A stretch of DNA of 64,000 nucleotides from Sphingobium sp. Z007 (GCF_900013425.1 NZ_FBXK01000001.1:284001-348000), one strand, 5' to 3'. Positions 43,040 to 52,193 are shown, numbered from the stretch's first letter. Made by a program: numbers and translations. Notes: generated from the letters alone by a model not told the origin.

Positions 43040-44212
43040 TCATGTGGTCAGCAGCAGGCATCCTGCGATCGGCCCGCCGCCATTGGCGACGACCGCCACG
43101 TGCATCGGCTTGGCCACCTGCCGCGCGCCGCCCTGCCGCCGCAGCTGCACGCAGGCCTCGTGCAATATCCAATAGCCATGCATCCGCCCTGCCGACAGTT
43201 GCCCTCCATAGGTGTTGAGCGGCATGGCGCCATCCAGCGCGATCCGGCTCGCCCCCTCCACAAAGGGTCCGGCCTCGCCATCCTTGCAGATGCCCAATGC
43301 TTCCAGCCAGGCGAAGGTCAGGAAGGTGAAACCGTCATAGAGTTGGGCAATGTCGATGTCGGACGGGCGCAGCGCGGTCTTGCTCCACATTTCCGCCGCT
43401 GCATCGACCGACGCCATTTTGGGATAATCGGGCCGCATCGTCCAGGCGCCTTGGCCCGCGCTGCCGCCAAAGGCTTCGATGCGGATCGGCGGCTGGGGAC
43501 ATTCCGCCGCATAGTCAGGGTGGGAGACGATGATGGCGATGGACCCGTCGATCGGAATGTCGCAGTCGAGCAGGCCGAACGGGGTCGAGATCATCCGCGC
43601 ATTCATATAATCGTCGAGCGTGAAGGGATCGCGAAAGACCGCCTTGGGATTGAGCGCGGCGTAGCTGCGACTATTGACCGCAAGCCAGCCGAGCTGCTCC
43701 TTTGTCGTGCCGTACAGTTCCATATGGCGTCGGCAATGCATGCTGAGCCAGTTGGTGGCGGCATAGGCATGATAGGCGATCAGTTGCGGGGCGTCGGCCA
43801 TGCCATGGGGCATCTGCACCTGCGCCGCCGATACGGCAGGGCCGCCGCCGAACAGGCCGGTCTTGTCGTTTTCCAACAGGTTGCCGCCCATCATCTTGAC
43901 CGTGCGATAGACCAGCACATGGCGCGCCAGCCCCGCCTCTACCGCCTCGGCCGCCGCCATGACATAGGAAAGCAGACCGCCGCGATCATAGCCCTCTCCA
44001 GCATAGGGCGGGTCGATGCCCAGCGCCGCGCAGGCTGATGCGCGTGGCGTGTCGCCCAGCGTCGCAACGCCGTCCAGATCGGCGGGAATGAGGCCGGCAT
44101 CGGCGATCGCCATGCGGCTGGACTGGAGCGTGAGGTCAAGATCGCTGTTGGCGGTCTTGCGGCCAATGTCGGAAATACCGATGCCGGAAATCACGGCCTT
44201 CCTGTTCGGCAT
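43040..44212 (-). CDS. Thiolase-like protein, candidate Ltp2-type retro-aldolase
   Basis: 390 residues of the SCP-x/lipid-transfer thiolase group (AVISGIGISDIGRK, IAQLYDGFTFLTFAWLEALG, LNTYGGQLSAGRMHGYWILHEACVQLRRQ, VVANGGGPIAGCLLL). The nucleophilic Cys expected near residue 85 is not present (DRGGLLSYVMAAAEAV). In Ltp2 of steroid degraders the same fold without this Cys carries out retro-aldol cleavage of a CoA-bound side chain and needs a DUF35 partner. Such a partner is encoded divergently at 44298 and another pair lies at 59533-61133. The assignment is inference from these features. Confidence 0.75.
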   Translation of the reverse strand: MPNRKAVISGIGISDIGRKTANSDLDLTLQSSRMAIADAGLIPADLDGVATLGDTPRASACAALGIDPPYAGEGYDRGGLLSYVMAAAEAVEAGLARHVLVYRTVKMMGGNLLENDKTGLFGGGPAVSAAQVQMPHGMADAPQLIAYHAYAATNWLSMHCRRHMELYGTTKEQLGWLAVNSRSYAALNPKAVFRDPFTLDDYMNARMISTPFGLLDCDIPIDGSIAIIVSHPDYAAECPQPPIRIEAFGGSAGQGAWTMRPDYPKMASVDAAAEMWSKTALRPSDIDIAQLYDGFTFLTFAWLEALGICKDGEAGPFVEGASRIALDGAMPLNTYGGQLSAGRMHGYWILHEACVQLRRQGGARQVAKPMHVAVVANGGGPIAGCLLLTT

Positions 44213-44256
44213 TATCGTCTCTCCTTTTCTCGTTGCGTCTACTGGACAAACTCTCT

Positions 44257-44268
44257 CCTAGAGCTAGG
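44257..44268. promoter_or_regulatory. Small palindrome between divergent thiolase-like and DUF35 genes
   Basis: CCTAG, two bases, CTAGG in the 85-bp gap. It could bind a dimeric regulator controlling both genes. Confidence 0.3.
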
Positions 44269-44297
44269 GTCGCGGCCTTGTCACGGGAGAAATGACA

Positions 44298-44714
44298 ATG
44301 AGTCAGTTACAGGTCGCCGAACCGGCGCCGCGGATGCTGGGCATGTTGCCGCAGACCTATCGCAGTTTCTGGACCGGCGGGCAGGATGGCGCACTCCATC
44401 TGCTGCGCCATCGCGAGACGGGGCGTTTCATCCACCCCTTCTGGCCCGTGGCCGACGATGATCCGCTGCTGGAAAGCGTGCCGGTCAGCGGGCGTGGAAC
44501 GGTGTTTACCTATACCGTCAACCATCAGGCCTATAATCCCGCAGTCCAGCCGCCCTATGTGATCGCCATCGTCCAGCTGGACGAGCAGGAGGATTTGCGG
44601 ATCGCCACCAATATCGTGGATTGCGACCCGCAGGACGTGACAATCGGCATGGCGGTTCAAGTCCGGTTCGAGGCGCAGGGAGGCCTGTTCGTGCCGGTGT
44701 TCGTGCCGGCGTAA
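44298..44714 (+). CDS. DUF35 OB-fold protein lacking its zinc-ribbon cysteines
   Basis: 138 residues from ATG 44298 (GGGAGA eight bases upstream; another ATG at 44292). The OB-fold part is typical: FTYTVNHQAYNPAVQPPYVIAIVQLDEQEDLRIATNIVDCDPQDVTIGMAVQVRFE. The rubredoxin-like zinc knuckle that normally precedes it is altered: at the place of C-x2-C...C-x2-C the sequence is LLRHRETGRFIHPFWPVAD. DUF35 proteins partner with thiolase-like aldolases (ChsH2 with Ltp2). The divergent thiolase-like gene is the likely partner. Confidence 0.8.
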   Translation: MSQLQVAEPAPRMLGMLPQTYRSFWTGGQDGALHLLRHRETGRFIHPFWPVADDDPLLESVPVSGRGTVFTYTVNHQAYNPAVQPPYVIAIVQLDEQEDLRIATNIVDCDPQDVTIGMAVQVRFEAQGGLFVPVFVPA

Positions 44715-44723
44715 CGCACGAAC

Positions 44724-44751
44724 GGGGGGCGCTGCAATCGGCACGCCCCCC
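44724..44751. terminator. Terminator hairpin with short T-run
   Basis: GGGGGGCG, twelve bases, CGCCCCCC followed by TTT, between the convergent DUF35 and SDR genes. Confidence 0.6.
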
Positions 44752-44767
44752 TTTGCCCGGCGGCGGC

Positions 44768-45514
44768 TTACGGCTTGCGGATCATGCCGCCATCGACGCA
44801 GAGCGTCTGGCCGGTGATGAAGGACGCTTCGTCCGACAGCAGGAACAGCACTGCGTTGGCCTGTTCGTCAGTCTCGCCGATGCGGCCCAGCGGCATCTGG
44901 CCGACGATCCCAGCGATCACCTTTTCATCGACCTGTTGCATGGCGCCCGTCATCGTCGGCCCCGGCGCGACCCCGTTCACGCGGATTTTCTTGGGGCCAA
45001 GCTCGGCCGCCAGGCTCATGGTCAGGCCGTTGGTGCCCAGCTTAGATATGCCATAATAGGCGCCGACCGGCCCGGAGAGATAAGCGGCGGTGGAAGACTG
45101 GTTTACGATGGCGCCGCCGCCGCGCGCCTCGATCAGCGGGACGATGGCGCGGGTGACGAACAATGCGCCGTGCAGGTTCACTGCCATGAACTTCATATAA
45201 TAGTCGATATCGACGCTCATCAGCGGTTCGTAGCGCATCCCGGCAAAGATTGCGGCGTTGTTGACCAGATAGTCGACCCCGCCGAACGCAGCCTTGGCCG
45301 CATCCGCCAGCGCCTGGCAGGAAGCTGGATCGGACACGTCGGTCTTCACGAAGATCGCGGCCTCACCGATCTCGCTTGCTACGCGCTGGCCCTGTTCCTC
45401 GTTCAGTTCGGCGATGACGACCTTCGCCCCTTCGGCGGCAAGTCGCCTGGCGTAAGTTTCGCCGATACCCTGGCCCGCGCCGGTGACGACGGCGACCTTG
45501 TTTGCAAAACGCAT
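44768..45514 (-). CDS. SDR-family oxidoreductase
   Basis: 248 residues. VAVVTGAGQGIGETYARRL, NNAAIF, catalytic NQSSTAA and YYGISKLGTNGL, and GQTLCVDGGMIRKP at the end. Classical length. It is the last gene of a minus-strand operon with a P450, a VOC protein, an aldehyde dehydrogenase and a ferredoxin, so it may oxidise the alcohol produced by P450 hydroxylation. 25 bases separate it from the P450 gene. Confidence 0.85.
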   Translation of the reverse strand: MRFANKVAVVTGAGQGIGETYARRLAAEGAKVVIAELNEEQGQRVASEIGEAAIFVKTDVSDPASCQALADAAKAAFGGVDYLVNNAAIFAGMRYEPLMSVDIDYYMKFMAVNLHGALFVTRAIVPLIEARGGGAIVNQSSTAAYLSGPVGAYYGISKLGTNGLTMSLAAELGPKKIRVNGVAPGPTMTGAMQQVDEKVIAGIVGQMPLGRIGETDEQANAVLFLLSDEASFITGQTLCVDGGMIRKP

Positions 45515-45539
45515 ATATTCTCCTATTTCGACTTGTCGG

Positions 45540-46808
45540 TTACCAGGTCAGTTGCAGGTGTGAGACTGAGAGCAAGCCCGGCAGCACTTCCTGTTTGTCG
45601 CCCTCGGCAATGCTGAACATCGGTACGCGCGCCAGCCAATGCTCCAGCGCGATCTTCATTTCCTGCCGCGCCAGATGGGCGCCCATGCACAGGTGCGCGC
45701 CGCTCGCCAGCGTGAAATGCCGGTTCGCCTTGCGCTCGGGATCGAAGTCGCGCGGGCATTGGAACGCACCGGGATCGAAGTTGGCCACCGACGTCAGCGC
45801 CTGCACCCAGTCGCCTTCCTTCATCGCGACGCCGTGCAGGGTCTGGTCCTTCTTGAGCTGGCGAAACGAGAAGACCAGCGGCTGCACACGCAGAAATTCC
45901 TCGATCGCGCCGGGGATCAGTGCGGGATTGTCGCGCAGCCGCTGCTGGAGCGCATGGTCGAGCGCCAGCCGACGGAACATCTGCCCCAGCGTCGATGCGA
46001 CCGTATCCAGCCCGCCCAGCCATAGGAAGAACATGGTGCCGATCTTTTCGTCGGCGGTGAGAGGGCGACCGTCGATCTGACCATTGACGATCTTGGACGA
46101 CAGACTGTCGTCAGGCTGCAATTCCTTCTGAGCGATGAAATCACGCAGCCACGCCAACACGGCTGCGACCGCCGCGCCCATTTTGGCGAAATCGCGCGAA
46201 TGGAGGATGTCATATTCCCAGGCGAGAAATTCTTCGAGTACCGCATGGGGGAAGCCCATCAGGTTGAAGAACACTTTGACCGGAAAGACGCGGGCGAAAT
46301 CATAGGCAAAATCACCGCTGCCCTGGGCCAGGAATGTATCGATCATCTCGTCGCACAGCGCGCGGATGTCGGCGTCCATCTCGGCAACCGCCTTGACCGT
46401 GAACCAGGGATTGAGGAAGCGACGATAGGACATATGCTCCGCGCCGTCGAAGGACAGCGGAATGCATTTGAAGGTTTCGCCCAGCAGCTTCTGAAAATCC
46501 GCCTGACCGTGCGATCCATAGGTCGCGCTGTCCTGATAGACTTTCGCGCAATCCTTATATTGGGTCAGCACCCAATAGCCGCTGGTGATCCAGGTTGCGG
46601 GGAAGGGCGACCACATGACCGGCGGGATGTCCGCCGCCCGCAATCTTTCGGTATGGGCATAGGGTTCGGGGCAACTATTGGGCAATTGGCCCTGATAGGC
46701 GCGCAGATCGTAGATCAGGTCGCGCGGCACATGATCGGGTGCTGGCACGTCGATCCGCACAGGTTCTTCGGGCGGTTGGCTCAGCATGATGTCGGCCAGT
46801 TCAGCCAT
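45540..46808 (-). CDS. Cytochrome P450, CYP101-like
   Basis: 422 residues from ATG 46808 (AAAGGAA eight bases upstream). I-helix FLWLGGLDTVASTLGQMF matches the P450cam (CYP101) type, K-helix EEFLR, haem loop LASGAHLCMGAHLARQEMK with the axial Cys. A soluble bacterial class I enzyme needing ferredoxin and ferredoxin reductase; a ferredoxin gene is in the same operon (48769) but no reductase is seen in the window. Hydroxylation of a terpenoid- or steroid-like ring is likely. Confidence 0.9.
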   Translation of the reverse strand: MAELADIMLSQPPEEPVRIDVPAPDHVPRDLIYDLRAYQGQLPNSCPEPYAHTERLRAADIPPVMWSPFPATWITSGYWVLTQYKDCAKVYQDSATYGSHGQADFQKLLGETFKCIPLSFDGAEHMSYRRFLNPWFTVKAVAEMDADIRALCDEMIDTFLAQGSGDFAYDFARVFPVKVFFNLMGFPHAVLEEFLAWEYDILHSRDFAKMGAAVAAVLAWLRDFIAQKELQPDDSLSSKIVNGQIDGRPLTADEKIGTMFFLWLGGLDTVASTLGQMFRRLALDHALQQRLRDNPALIPGAIEEFLRVQPLVFSFRQLKKDQTLHGVAMKEGDWVQALTSVANFDPGAFQCPRDFDPERKANRHFTLASGAHLCMGAHLARQEMKIALEHWLARVPMFSIAEGDKQEVLPGLLSVSHLQLTW

Positions 46809-46832
46809 GATGGGATTCCTTTGCAAAAACGC

Positions 46833-47253
46833 TCATTGGCCCGGCAGCGTCAGGCCGCCATCGGCGCCGATCGGCATGTGGGGGCTCCATACGACTTCCC
46901 AGCCATTGCCTTCGGGCGAAATAGCCGGAATAAAGGCCCATATCGCGATCGCGCACGGGGCTGGTGACGGTGGCGCCGGCGTCGATCGCCTGCTGGAAAT
47001 CGCGGTCCACCGCCGCTTTGGATTCGACAAAGATCGCCCAGATCGACTTGACGCCGTCCGCTTTTAGCAGGCCGCTTTCCTGCGCCTGATAATCGGCGTT
47101 CAGGAAGACGAGGATCGAAGTCCCGACCTTGTAGAGGACAGACATGTTGGACGCCGGACCCCAGGCGGTCCATCCCAGCCCCTGTTCATAGAATTGACGC
47201 AGCGCAGGTACATTCTGCGCCGCAGTCATAATCATGTTGACGCGCGGTTGCAT
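46833..47253 (-). pseudogene. VOC (glyoxalase-like) protein with a C-terminal frameshift
   Basis: The start MQPRVNMIMTAAQNVPALRQFYEQGLGW and middle part are a normal VOC domain of about 140 residues. After GLYSGYF (about 46919) the family's continuation (x-x-PEGNGWEVVWSPHMPIGADGGLTLPGQ, stop at 46833) is in a different frame, so one or two bases were lost or gained. The unshifted frame instead runs to 46801 and into the P450 start. It may be a true pseudogene or a base-call error; a mutated last strand would probably abolish the fold. Confidence 0.65.
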
Positions 47254-47256
47254 GGC

Positions 47257-48732
47257 TCACCCTCCCTTGAAGCTGATCGTCTTTATGTTGGTGAATTCGT
47301 TGATGCCCTCATGGCCATATTCGCGGCCATAGCCCGACCGCTTGATGCCGCCGAACGGCGCGTGGCTGGACATCTTGCCACCGCCGCCATTGATCGCGAC
47401 GCCGCCGGTGCGCAGTTGCAGCGCCATTTCATAAGCCTTGCCGACATCGGCGGAAAAGACCGCGCCCGACAGGCCAAAATCGCTGTCGTTGGCGATCGCG
47501 ACCGCTTCGTCGTCCGTTTCATAACCGATGACGACGCCGATCGGGCCGAACACTTCCTCCTGCGCGATGCGGTGATGATTTTCGACATCCGTGAACAGCG
47601 TCGGTTCGTAAAAGAAGCCCTTGTCGAGGCCTGCGGGCCGCTTGCCCCCAGTCACGAGCCTGGCCCCTTGCGACAGGGCGATGTCGACATAATTTTGCGT
47701 GCGGGTGCGCGCCACCTCGCGGATCAGCGGACCCATGGTGCTGGCCGGATCGGCTGGATCGCCGACCTTCACATGGCCGACCATCGCCTTCAATGTTTCG
47801 ACATAGGCGTCCTTGACGGAAACATGGACCAGATGCCGGGTCAGTAACGCGCAGCCCTGGCCGCAATGGATGGTGAAGCCCATCAACCCGTTCATCGCCG
47901 CGCCCTGAAGATCCGCGTCGGGGCGCACGATCAGCGCGGACTTGCCGCCCAGTTCCATTACCAGCCGCTTGAGCGTCGGTGCCGACTGGGCTTGGATCAG
48001 CGATCCGACCTTGTCCGACCCGGTGAAGCTGACCAGATCGATCCGCTTGTCGGTGGTCAGCGCCTCGCCCGCCGCAATGTCCCCGGTGACGATGTTCAGC
48101 ACGCCCTTGGGCAGGCCGACCTCTTCAGCGATCTCGCCCAGGATCAGCGCTTCGAACGGGGTGTAGGGCGATGGCTTGAGGATGACGGTATTGCCCATCA
48201 ACAAGGCCGGTACGACCTTGCCGACATTAAGGAAGAAGGGGAAATTATAGGGCGTTATCGCGGACACGACGCCGACCGGATCGCGCACCATGACACCCGC
48301 GCCCAGCGTCGTCGTGCCCTGCGCATTGGGGGCGGTTTCGACGGGCAGCGGGGTGATCGCAGGGCGGCCCGACAACTCGATCGCGGCGCGGGCGTGCTGC
48401 ATCGGTATGCCATATTGCAGGAACTGCGCGAGCATCTGGGTCGACCCGGCTTCGGCGACGATCAGGGCAATGATCTCCTGCGCGCGACGTTCGATGGCGT
48501 CCAGAAATTCGCTCATCTTCGCCTGGCGTTCGCGTTGCGACAGGCGCGGCCAGGGGCCTTTGTGGAATGCGTCATGGGCCGCCGCGATCGCCGCTTCGAC
48601 ATGATCCGCCGTGCCGACCGGCGCTTCGCCGATACTGTCTTCGGTCGCGGGGTTGATGATCGTTTCCAACTGGTCGGTCGTCATCCATTCGCCGTTGATA
48701 TACAGCGCGTTCCTGGTCTTCAGCATAGTCAT
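47257..48732 (-). CDS. Aldehyde dehydrogenase (NAD-dependent, betaine-aldehyde type)
   Basis: 491 residues. ITPYNFPFFLNVGKV, FTGSDKVGSLI, MELGGKSALIV with the general base Glu, and IHCGQGCALLTRHLV where the catalytic Cys lies (Cys in GQGCAL), EEVFGPIGVV and FGGIKRSGYGREYG. It oxidises an aldehyde to the acid with NAD(P)+. In the operon it stands between the ferredoxin and VOC/P450 genes, fitting the route methyl or alcohol to aldehyde to acid after P450 attack. Confidence 0.9.
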   Translation of the reverse strand: MTMLKTRNALYINGEWMTTDQLETIINPATEDSIGEAPVGTADHVEAAIAAAHDAFHKGPWPRLSQRERQAKMSEFLDAIERRAQEIIALIVAEAGSTQMLAQFLQYGIPMQHARAAIELSGRPAITPLPVETAPNAQGTTTLGAGVMVRDPVGVVSAITPYNFPFFLNVGKVVPALLMGNTVILKPSPYTPFEALILGEIAEEVGLPKGVLNIVTGDIAAGEALTTDKRIDLVSFTGSDKVGSLIQAQSAPTLKRLVMELGGKSALIVRPDADLQGAAMNGLMGFTIHCGQGCALLTRHLVHVSVKDAYVETLKAMVGHVKVGDPADPASTMGPLIREVARTRTQNYVDIALSQGARLVTGGKRPAGLDKGFFYEPTLFTDVENHHRIAQEEVFGPIGVVIGYETDDEAVAIANDSDFGLSGAVFSADVGKAYEMALQLRTGGVAINGGGGKMSSHAPFGGIKRSGYGREYGHEGINEFTNIKTISFKGG

Positions 48733-48768
48733 CCGATGTCCTCTCGAAGGGGCGGTGTCTTTTGGGGA

Positions 48769-49086
48769 TCAGTCTTCCGGCGCGAGCGTGACGCACAGGC
48801 CGTCGAGCGCATCGTTCAGCAGAATCTGGCAGGACAGGCGGGACGTTGCGGTGCGGTGATCGCTGCTGTCGAGCAGCTCATTCTCATCTGCGTCCGCCAG
48901 GCCGACCATGCCGATCCAGCGATCGTCGATGATGACATGACAGGTCGCGCAACTCAGGCAGCCGCCGCACAGCGCCAGCATGTCATCGACGCCCGAATCG
49001 CGCGCCGCCTCCATCAGGCTCGACCCTGATGCGGCATTCATCATGTGCACATCGCCATTTCGCAGGATCATTCGAACGCCGACCAT
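48769..49086 (-). CDS. 2Fe-2S ferredoxin (putidaredoxin-like)
   Basis: 105 residues with the adrenodoxin/putidaredoxin cysteine pattern CGGCLSCATC and a fourth ligand in RLSCQI, and the C-terminal LCVTLAPED. The usual first Cys spacing C-x5-C-x2-C is met by CGGCLSCATC. It carries electrons to the P450 encoded in the same operon. First gene of the minus-strand operon; the TetR gene at 49254 is divergent. Confidence 0.9.
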   Translation of the reverse strand: MVGVRMILRNGDVHMMNAASGSSLMEAARDSGVDDMLALCGGCLSCATCHVIIDDRWIGMVGLADADENELLDSSDHRTATSRLSCQILLNDALDGLCVTLAPED

Positions 49087-49253
49087 TCATCTCTCTCCAC
49101 CGTCCACCTGCCGACTCCACGACACGGAACTCAAATCTTCTATTGTTCCGTATTACGATACAACAAATAGATTATGTTGCAAGCGCCTTGGCCGCGACCG
49201 GATCGCGCCATACGCATTGCGTGGGGTGTCGGTTTCGGGGAGAACATCCCGTC

Positions 49254-49922
49254 ATGATCGATGCGACCCCAATCACGCGGCAGGGCGATCCGCCCGGTGA
49301 CCGGAACCAACATGGCCAGGCGATGGGCGCCAAGGGGATCAAGACGCGGCGGCGCCTGATCGACGCCACTGTGGCCCTGCTGGAGGACAAAAGCTTGCGC
49401 GACCTGCGCGTGGCGGAAATCGCGCGGCGCGCGCGCACATCGCCGGCAACCTTCTACATCTATTTTTCCGATGCTCAGGACGTGGTGCTGGCGGCTATCA
49501 GGGAATTGCCGCAGAGTACGCCGCAGGTGATGGCGCTGGCCGAAATCGACTGGCGCGCCGTAGATGTCAGGGCACGGGCCGAGGATCTGCTGCGCGTCTA
49601 CGCGGCTTTCTGGCAGCAACATGCCCGCCTGTTTCAGGCCAGAAACCTGGCGGCCGAAGAGGGCGATGCCCGCTTTATCGAAGCCCGGATGGAATCTATT
49701 CGTCCTTTGCTCCAGCGCTTTTCAGAGGCGGTTGCCGCGGCGCAGTCGGACCGACGGATGCCGGACGATCTGGACGCCTATGCAACCGCAGGCGCGCTGA
49801 TCGCCATGATCGAGCGGATAGCGGCCACCGTGCGGACCTATAGTCGAGGCAGCGACTCGGACAATCATGGACCGATGGTGTCGGCCGCCTATATTCTGGC
49901 CACGACGCTGGGTTGCCGATAA
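49254..49922 (+). CDS. TetR-family regulator
   Basis: 222 residues from ATG 49254. HTH: GIKTRRRLIDATVALLEDKSLRDLRVAEIARRARTSPATFYIYF. Paralogue of the regulator at 32034-32687. It is divergent from the ferredoxin/P450 operon, and the 167-bp gap between them holds an AT-rich dyad region around TTGTTCCGTATTACGATACAACAA-like sequence at 49143-49166, so it likely regulates P450 expression. Confidence 0.88.
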   Translation: MIDATPITRQGDPPGDRNQHGQAMGAKGIKTRRRLIDATVALLEDKSLRDLRVAEIARRARTSPATFYIYFSDAQDVVLAAIRELPQSTPQVMALAEIDWRAVDVRARAEDLLRVYAAFWQQHARLFQARNLAAEEGDARFIEARMESIRPLLQRFSEAVAAAQSDRRMPDDLDAYATAGALIAMIERIAATVRTYSRGSDSDNHGPMVSAAYILATTLGCR

Positions 49923-50044
49923 GCTCGCGACACTTCTCCAAAAACCGACAATCCTGCGCGCCAATTGTCGCTTGCAAAGATGCAGCCCGAGGCATAGAAA
50001 TGACGAACCATCAGCTTTTAAGAATGGCGTGAGGAGTTTTGAGG

Positions 50045-51355
50045 ATGCAACTGGAAGACATGATCATCGTCAGCGTGGACGATCACGCCGTCGAATCCCC
50101 GGAAGCCTTTTTCCGTCACTATCCGGCGGACAAGAAGGACCGCGCGCCCAAGATCATAGACAAGGACGGCAAGGACGTCTGGCTGTGGGACGGGAAAATC
50201 TATCCCACCATCGGCCTGAACGCGGTCGTCGGTCGCCCGCGCAGCGAATATGGCATGGAACCGACGCGGTTCGAGCAATTGCGTCCCGGCTGTTTCGATC
50301 CCAAGGCGCGCGTCGACGACATGAATGTCAACGGTGTGCTGGGTTCGCTCAATTTTCCGACCATGCCCGGCTTTGCCGGCGGCACCTTCATTGCCAATCC
50401 CAACCGCGAAGAGGCGTTGCTCGCCATTCGGGCCTGGAATGACTGGCATGTGCTGGAATGGTGCGAAATCGGCAAGAACCGCCTGATCCCAATGATCATC
50501 CTGCCGCTGTGGGACATGGACCTGACCATCGCGGAAATGCGCCGCATGTCGAAATATGGCGTCCACAATATCGCCTTCCCGGACAATCCCGCGCGCGGCG
50601 GCCTGCCCAGCATCCATAATGCCTATTGGACGCCGTTCTGGAAGGAATGCTGCGACCTCAAGATGCTGCTCAACTGCCATATCGGCACCGGCAGCCGTGC
50701 CGAACATGCGTCGGACGAAACCCCGATCGACGCCTGGATCACGACCATGCCGATGGCGATCGCCAATTCGGCAGCCGACTGGCTGTTCGGCAGCTTCTGG
50801 AAGGAATTTCCCGATCTGCGCATGGCGCTGTCGGAAGGTGGAATTGGCTGGATTCCCTATTTTCTGGAACGGGCGGACTTTACCAACGAGCATCACCATG
50901 AATGGACCTTCACCGAATTTTCGAACGGCGAACGCCCGTCGGACGTCTTCAAGCGCCATATCGTAACCTGCTTCATTGACGATCAGTTCGGCCTCAAAAG
51001 CCTGGAATATCTCAATCCCGACATGGTCTGTTACGAGGCGGACTATCCGCATTCCGATACGCTGTGGCCCAATTGCCCGGAACATCTGTGGCTGTCGATT
51101 CAGGGTCTGGGCGACGATGTGATTAACAAGGTTACGCATGAAAACGCGATGCGGGTGATGAACTTCAACCCCATTGAGGCGCTGGGCGGACGACAGAACT
51201 GCACCGTCGGGCATCTGCGCGAACTCGGCAAGGATGTCGATGTCAGCCCGCGCCAGGGTCTGGGTGGGCTGAAGACCGACAGTATGCAGATCGTCGGCGA
51301 TGCGCGCCGCCCGGTGACATCGGGCGAGATCATGGCGATGTTCGCCGCAGCCTGA
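50045..51355 (+). CDS. Amidohydrolase family protein (ACMSD-like, Amidohydro_2)
   Basis: 436 residues from ATG 50045. VSVDDHAVE at the start (D-x-H metal motif position), LLNCHIGTGSRA for the next His, SEGGIGWIPYFLERAD, and EADYPHSDTLWPN with the Asp/His near the C-terminus: the layout of Amidohydro_2 proteins such as ACMSD and gamma-resorcylate decarboxylase. Members occur in many steroid/terpenoid clusters. Decarboxylation or hydrolysis of a ring intermediate is possible. A strong hairpin follows at 51390. Confidence 0.85.
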   Translation: MQLEDMIIVSVDDHAVESPEAFFRHYPADKKDRAPKIIDKDGKDVWLWDGKIYPTIGLNAVVGRPRSEYGMEPTRFEQLRPGCFDPKARVDDMNVNGVLGSLNFPTMPGFAGGTFIANPNREEALLAIRAWNDWHVLEWCEIGKNRLIPMIILPLWDMDLTIAEMRRMSKYGVHNIAFPDNPARGGLPSIHNAYWTPFWKECCDLKMLLNCHIGTGSRAEHASDETPIDAWITTMPMAIANSAADWLFGSFWKEFPDLRMALSEGGIGWIPYFLERADFTNEHHHEWTFTEFSNGERPSDVFKRHIVTCFIDDQFGLKSLEYLNPDMVCYEADYPHSDTLWPNCPEHLWLSIQGLGDDVINKVTHENAMRVMNFNPIEALGGRQNCTVGHLRELGKDVDVSPRQGLGGLKTDSMQIVGDARRPVTSGEIMAMFAAA

Positions 51356-51389
51356 GCATAGGCCGGTAGGCGACAGGCATTGGCATTAG

Positions 51390-51421
51390 CAAGGGCATGG
51401 CGCGCGATCGCCATGCCCTTG
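51390..51421. terminator. Strong hairpin between amidohydrolase and SDR genes
   Basis: CAAGGGCATGGCG, six bases, then its exact complement: 13-bp arms. It lies 22 bases before the start of the next gene on the same strand. It could end transcription partly or act as an mRNA structure at the SDR leader. Confidence 0.5.
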
Positions 51422-51443
51422 TCCGGTTTCAAGGGATAAAGAC

Positions 51444-52193
51444 ATGCAGACTATTGCCGGCAGCCGGATCATTGTGACCGGCAGCGCAAGCGGCATGGGC
51501 GCCGCCGTGATGGCCGGACTGGTGGCAAGCGGTGCGCGGGTCGTCGGGCTGGACCTCGGCTATGGCGCGGGCATGGCGCCGGGCAATCCCGCCGTCGCCC
51601 GGTGCGATGTGTCGGACAAGGCTTCGGTCGATGCCACCTTCGATGCAGCGGTCGCGCATCTGGGCGGCCTCGATACGTTGATCCATGCGGCGGGCATCGC
51701 GCCGGGCGCACCGGCCGAATCGATCGACGTCGATGATTGGGACCGGGTGTTCGCGGTGAACGCGCGCGGCACCATGCTGACCAATCAGGCGGCATTTCGT
51801 CATCTGCGTGACGCCGGCGGCCGGATCATCAATTTCGCGTCGGGCGCGGGCGTTTCGGGCCTGACGAACAAAGCGCATTATTCCGCGACCAAAGGCGCGG
51901 TGATCGCCTGGACGCGCACGGCGGCGAAAGAATGGGGCAGATATGGCATCACCCTGAACATGATCGCGCCCGCCATCAGCACGCCCATGTACGCCCAGAC
52001 GCGGGCCAGCATGTCGGCGGACCAACTGGCGGCGCTCGATGCGCGACTGGCGGCGGACATGCCGATCGACGGTAGGCTGGGCGACGCGGATCGCGATCTG
52101 TTGCCGCTGATGCTGTTCCTGTCAGGCGATGGCGCCCGCTTCATCACCGGGCAGATTTTCCCGGTCGATGGTGGTCTGCTGATGGTGCGCTGA
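51444..52193 (+). CDS. SDR-family oxidoreductase
   Basis: 249 residues. IIVTGSASGMGAAVMAGL, the short acidic segment LDLGYG, HAAGIAP, catalytic NFASGAG and YSATKGAVI, and GQIFPVDGGLLMVR. Typical of 3alpha/3beta/7alpha-hydroxysteroid dehydrogenase-like SDRs in length, but specificity cannot be told. It may be co-transcribed with the amidohydrolase gene unless the hairpin in between stops transcription. Confidence 0.85.
   Translation: MQTIAGSRIIVTGSASGMGAAVMAGLVASGARVVGLDLGYGAGMAPGNPAVARCDVSDKASVDATFDAAVAHLGGLDTLIHAAGIAPGAPAESIDVDDWDRVFAVNARGTMLTNQAAFRHLRDAGGRIINFASGAGVSGLTNKAHYSATKGAVIAWTRTAAKEWGRYGITLNMIAPAISTPMYAQTRASMSADQLAALDARLAADMPIDGRLGDADRDLLPLMLFLSGDGARFITGQIFPVDGGLLMVR

Noticed and set aside
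49143..49166. Dyad around TTGTTCCGTATTACGATACAACAA as a firm operator
   Set aside because: Only the inner GTAT/ATAC arms are exact; the outer arms are offset by two bases, so it is noted in the TetR entry but not listed as a site.
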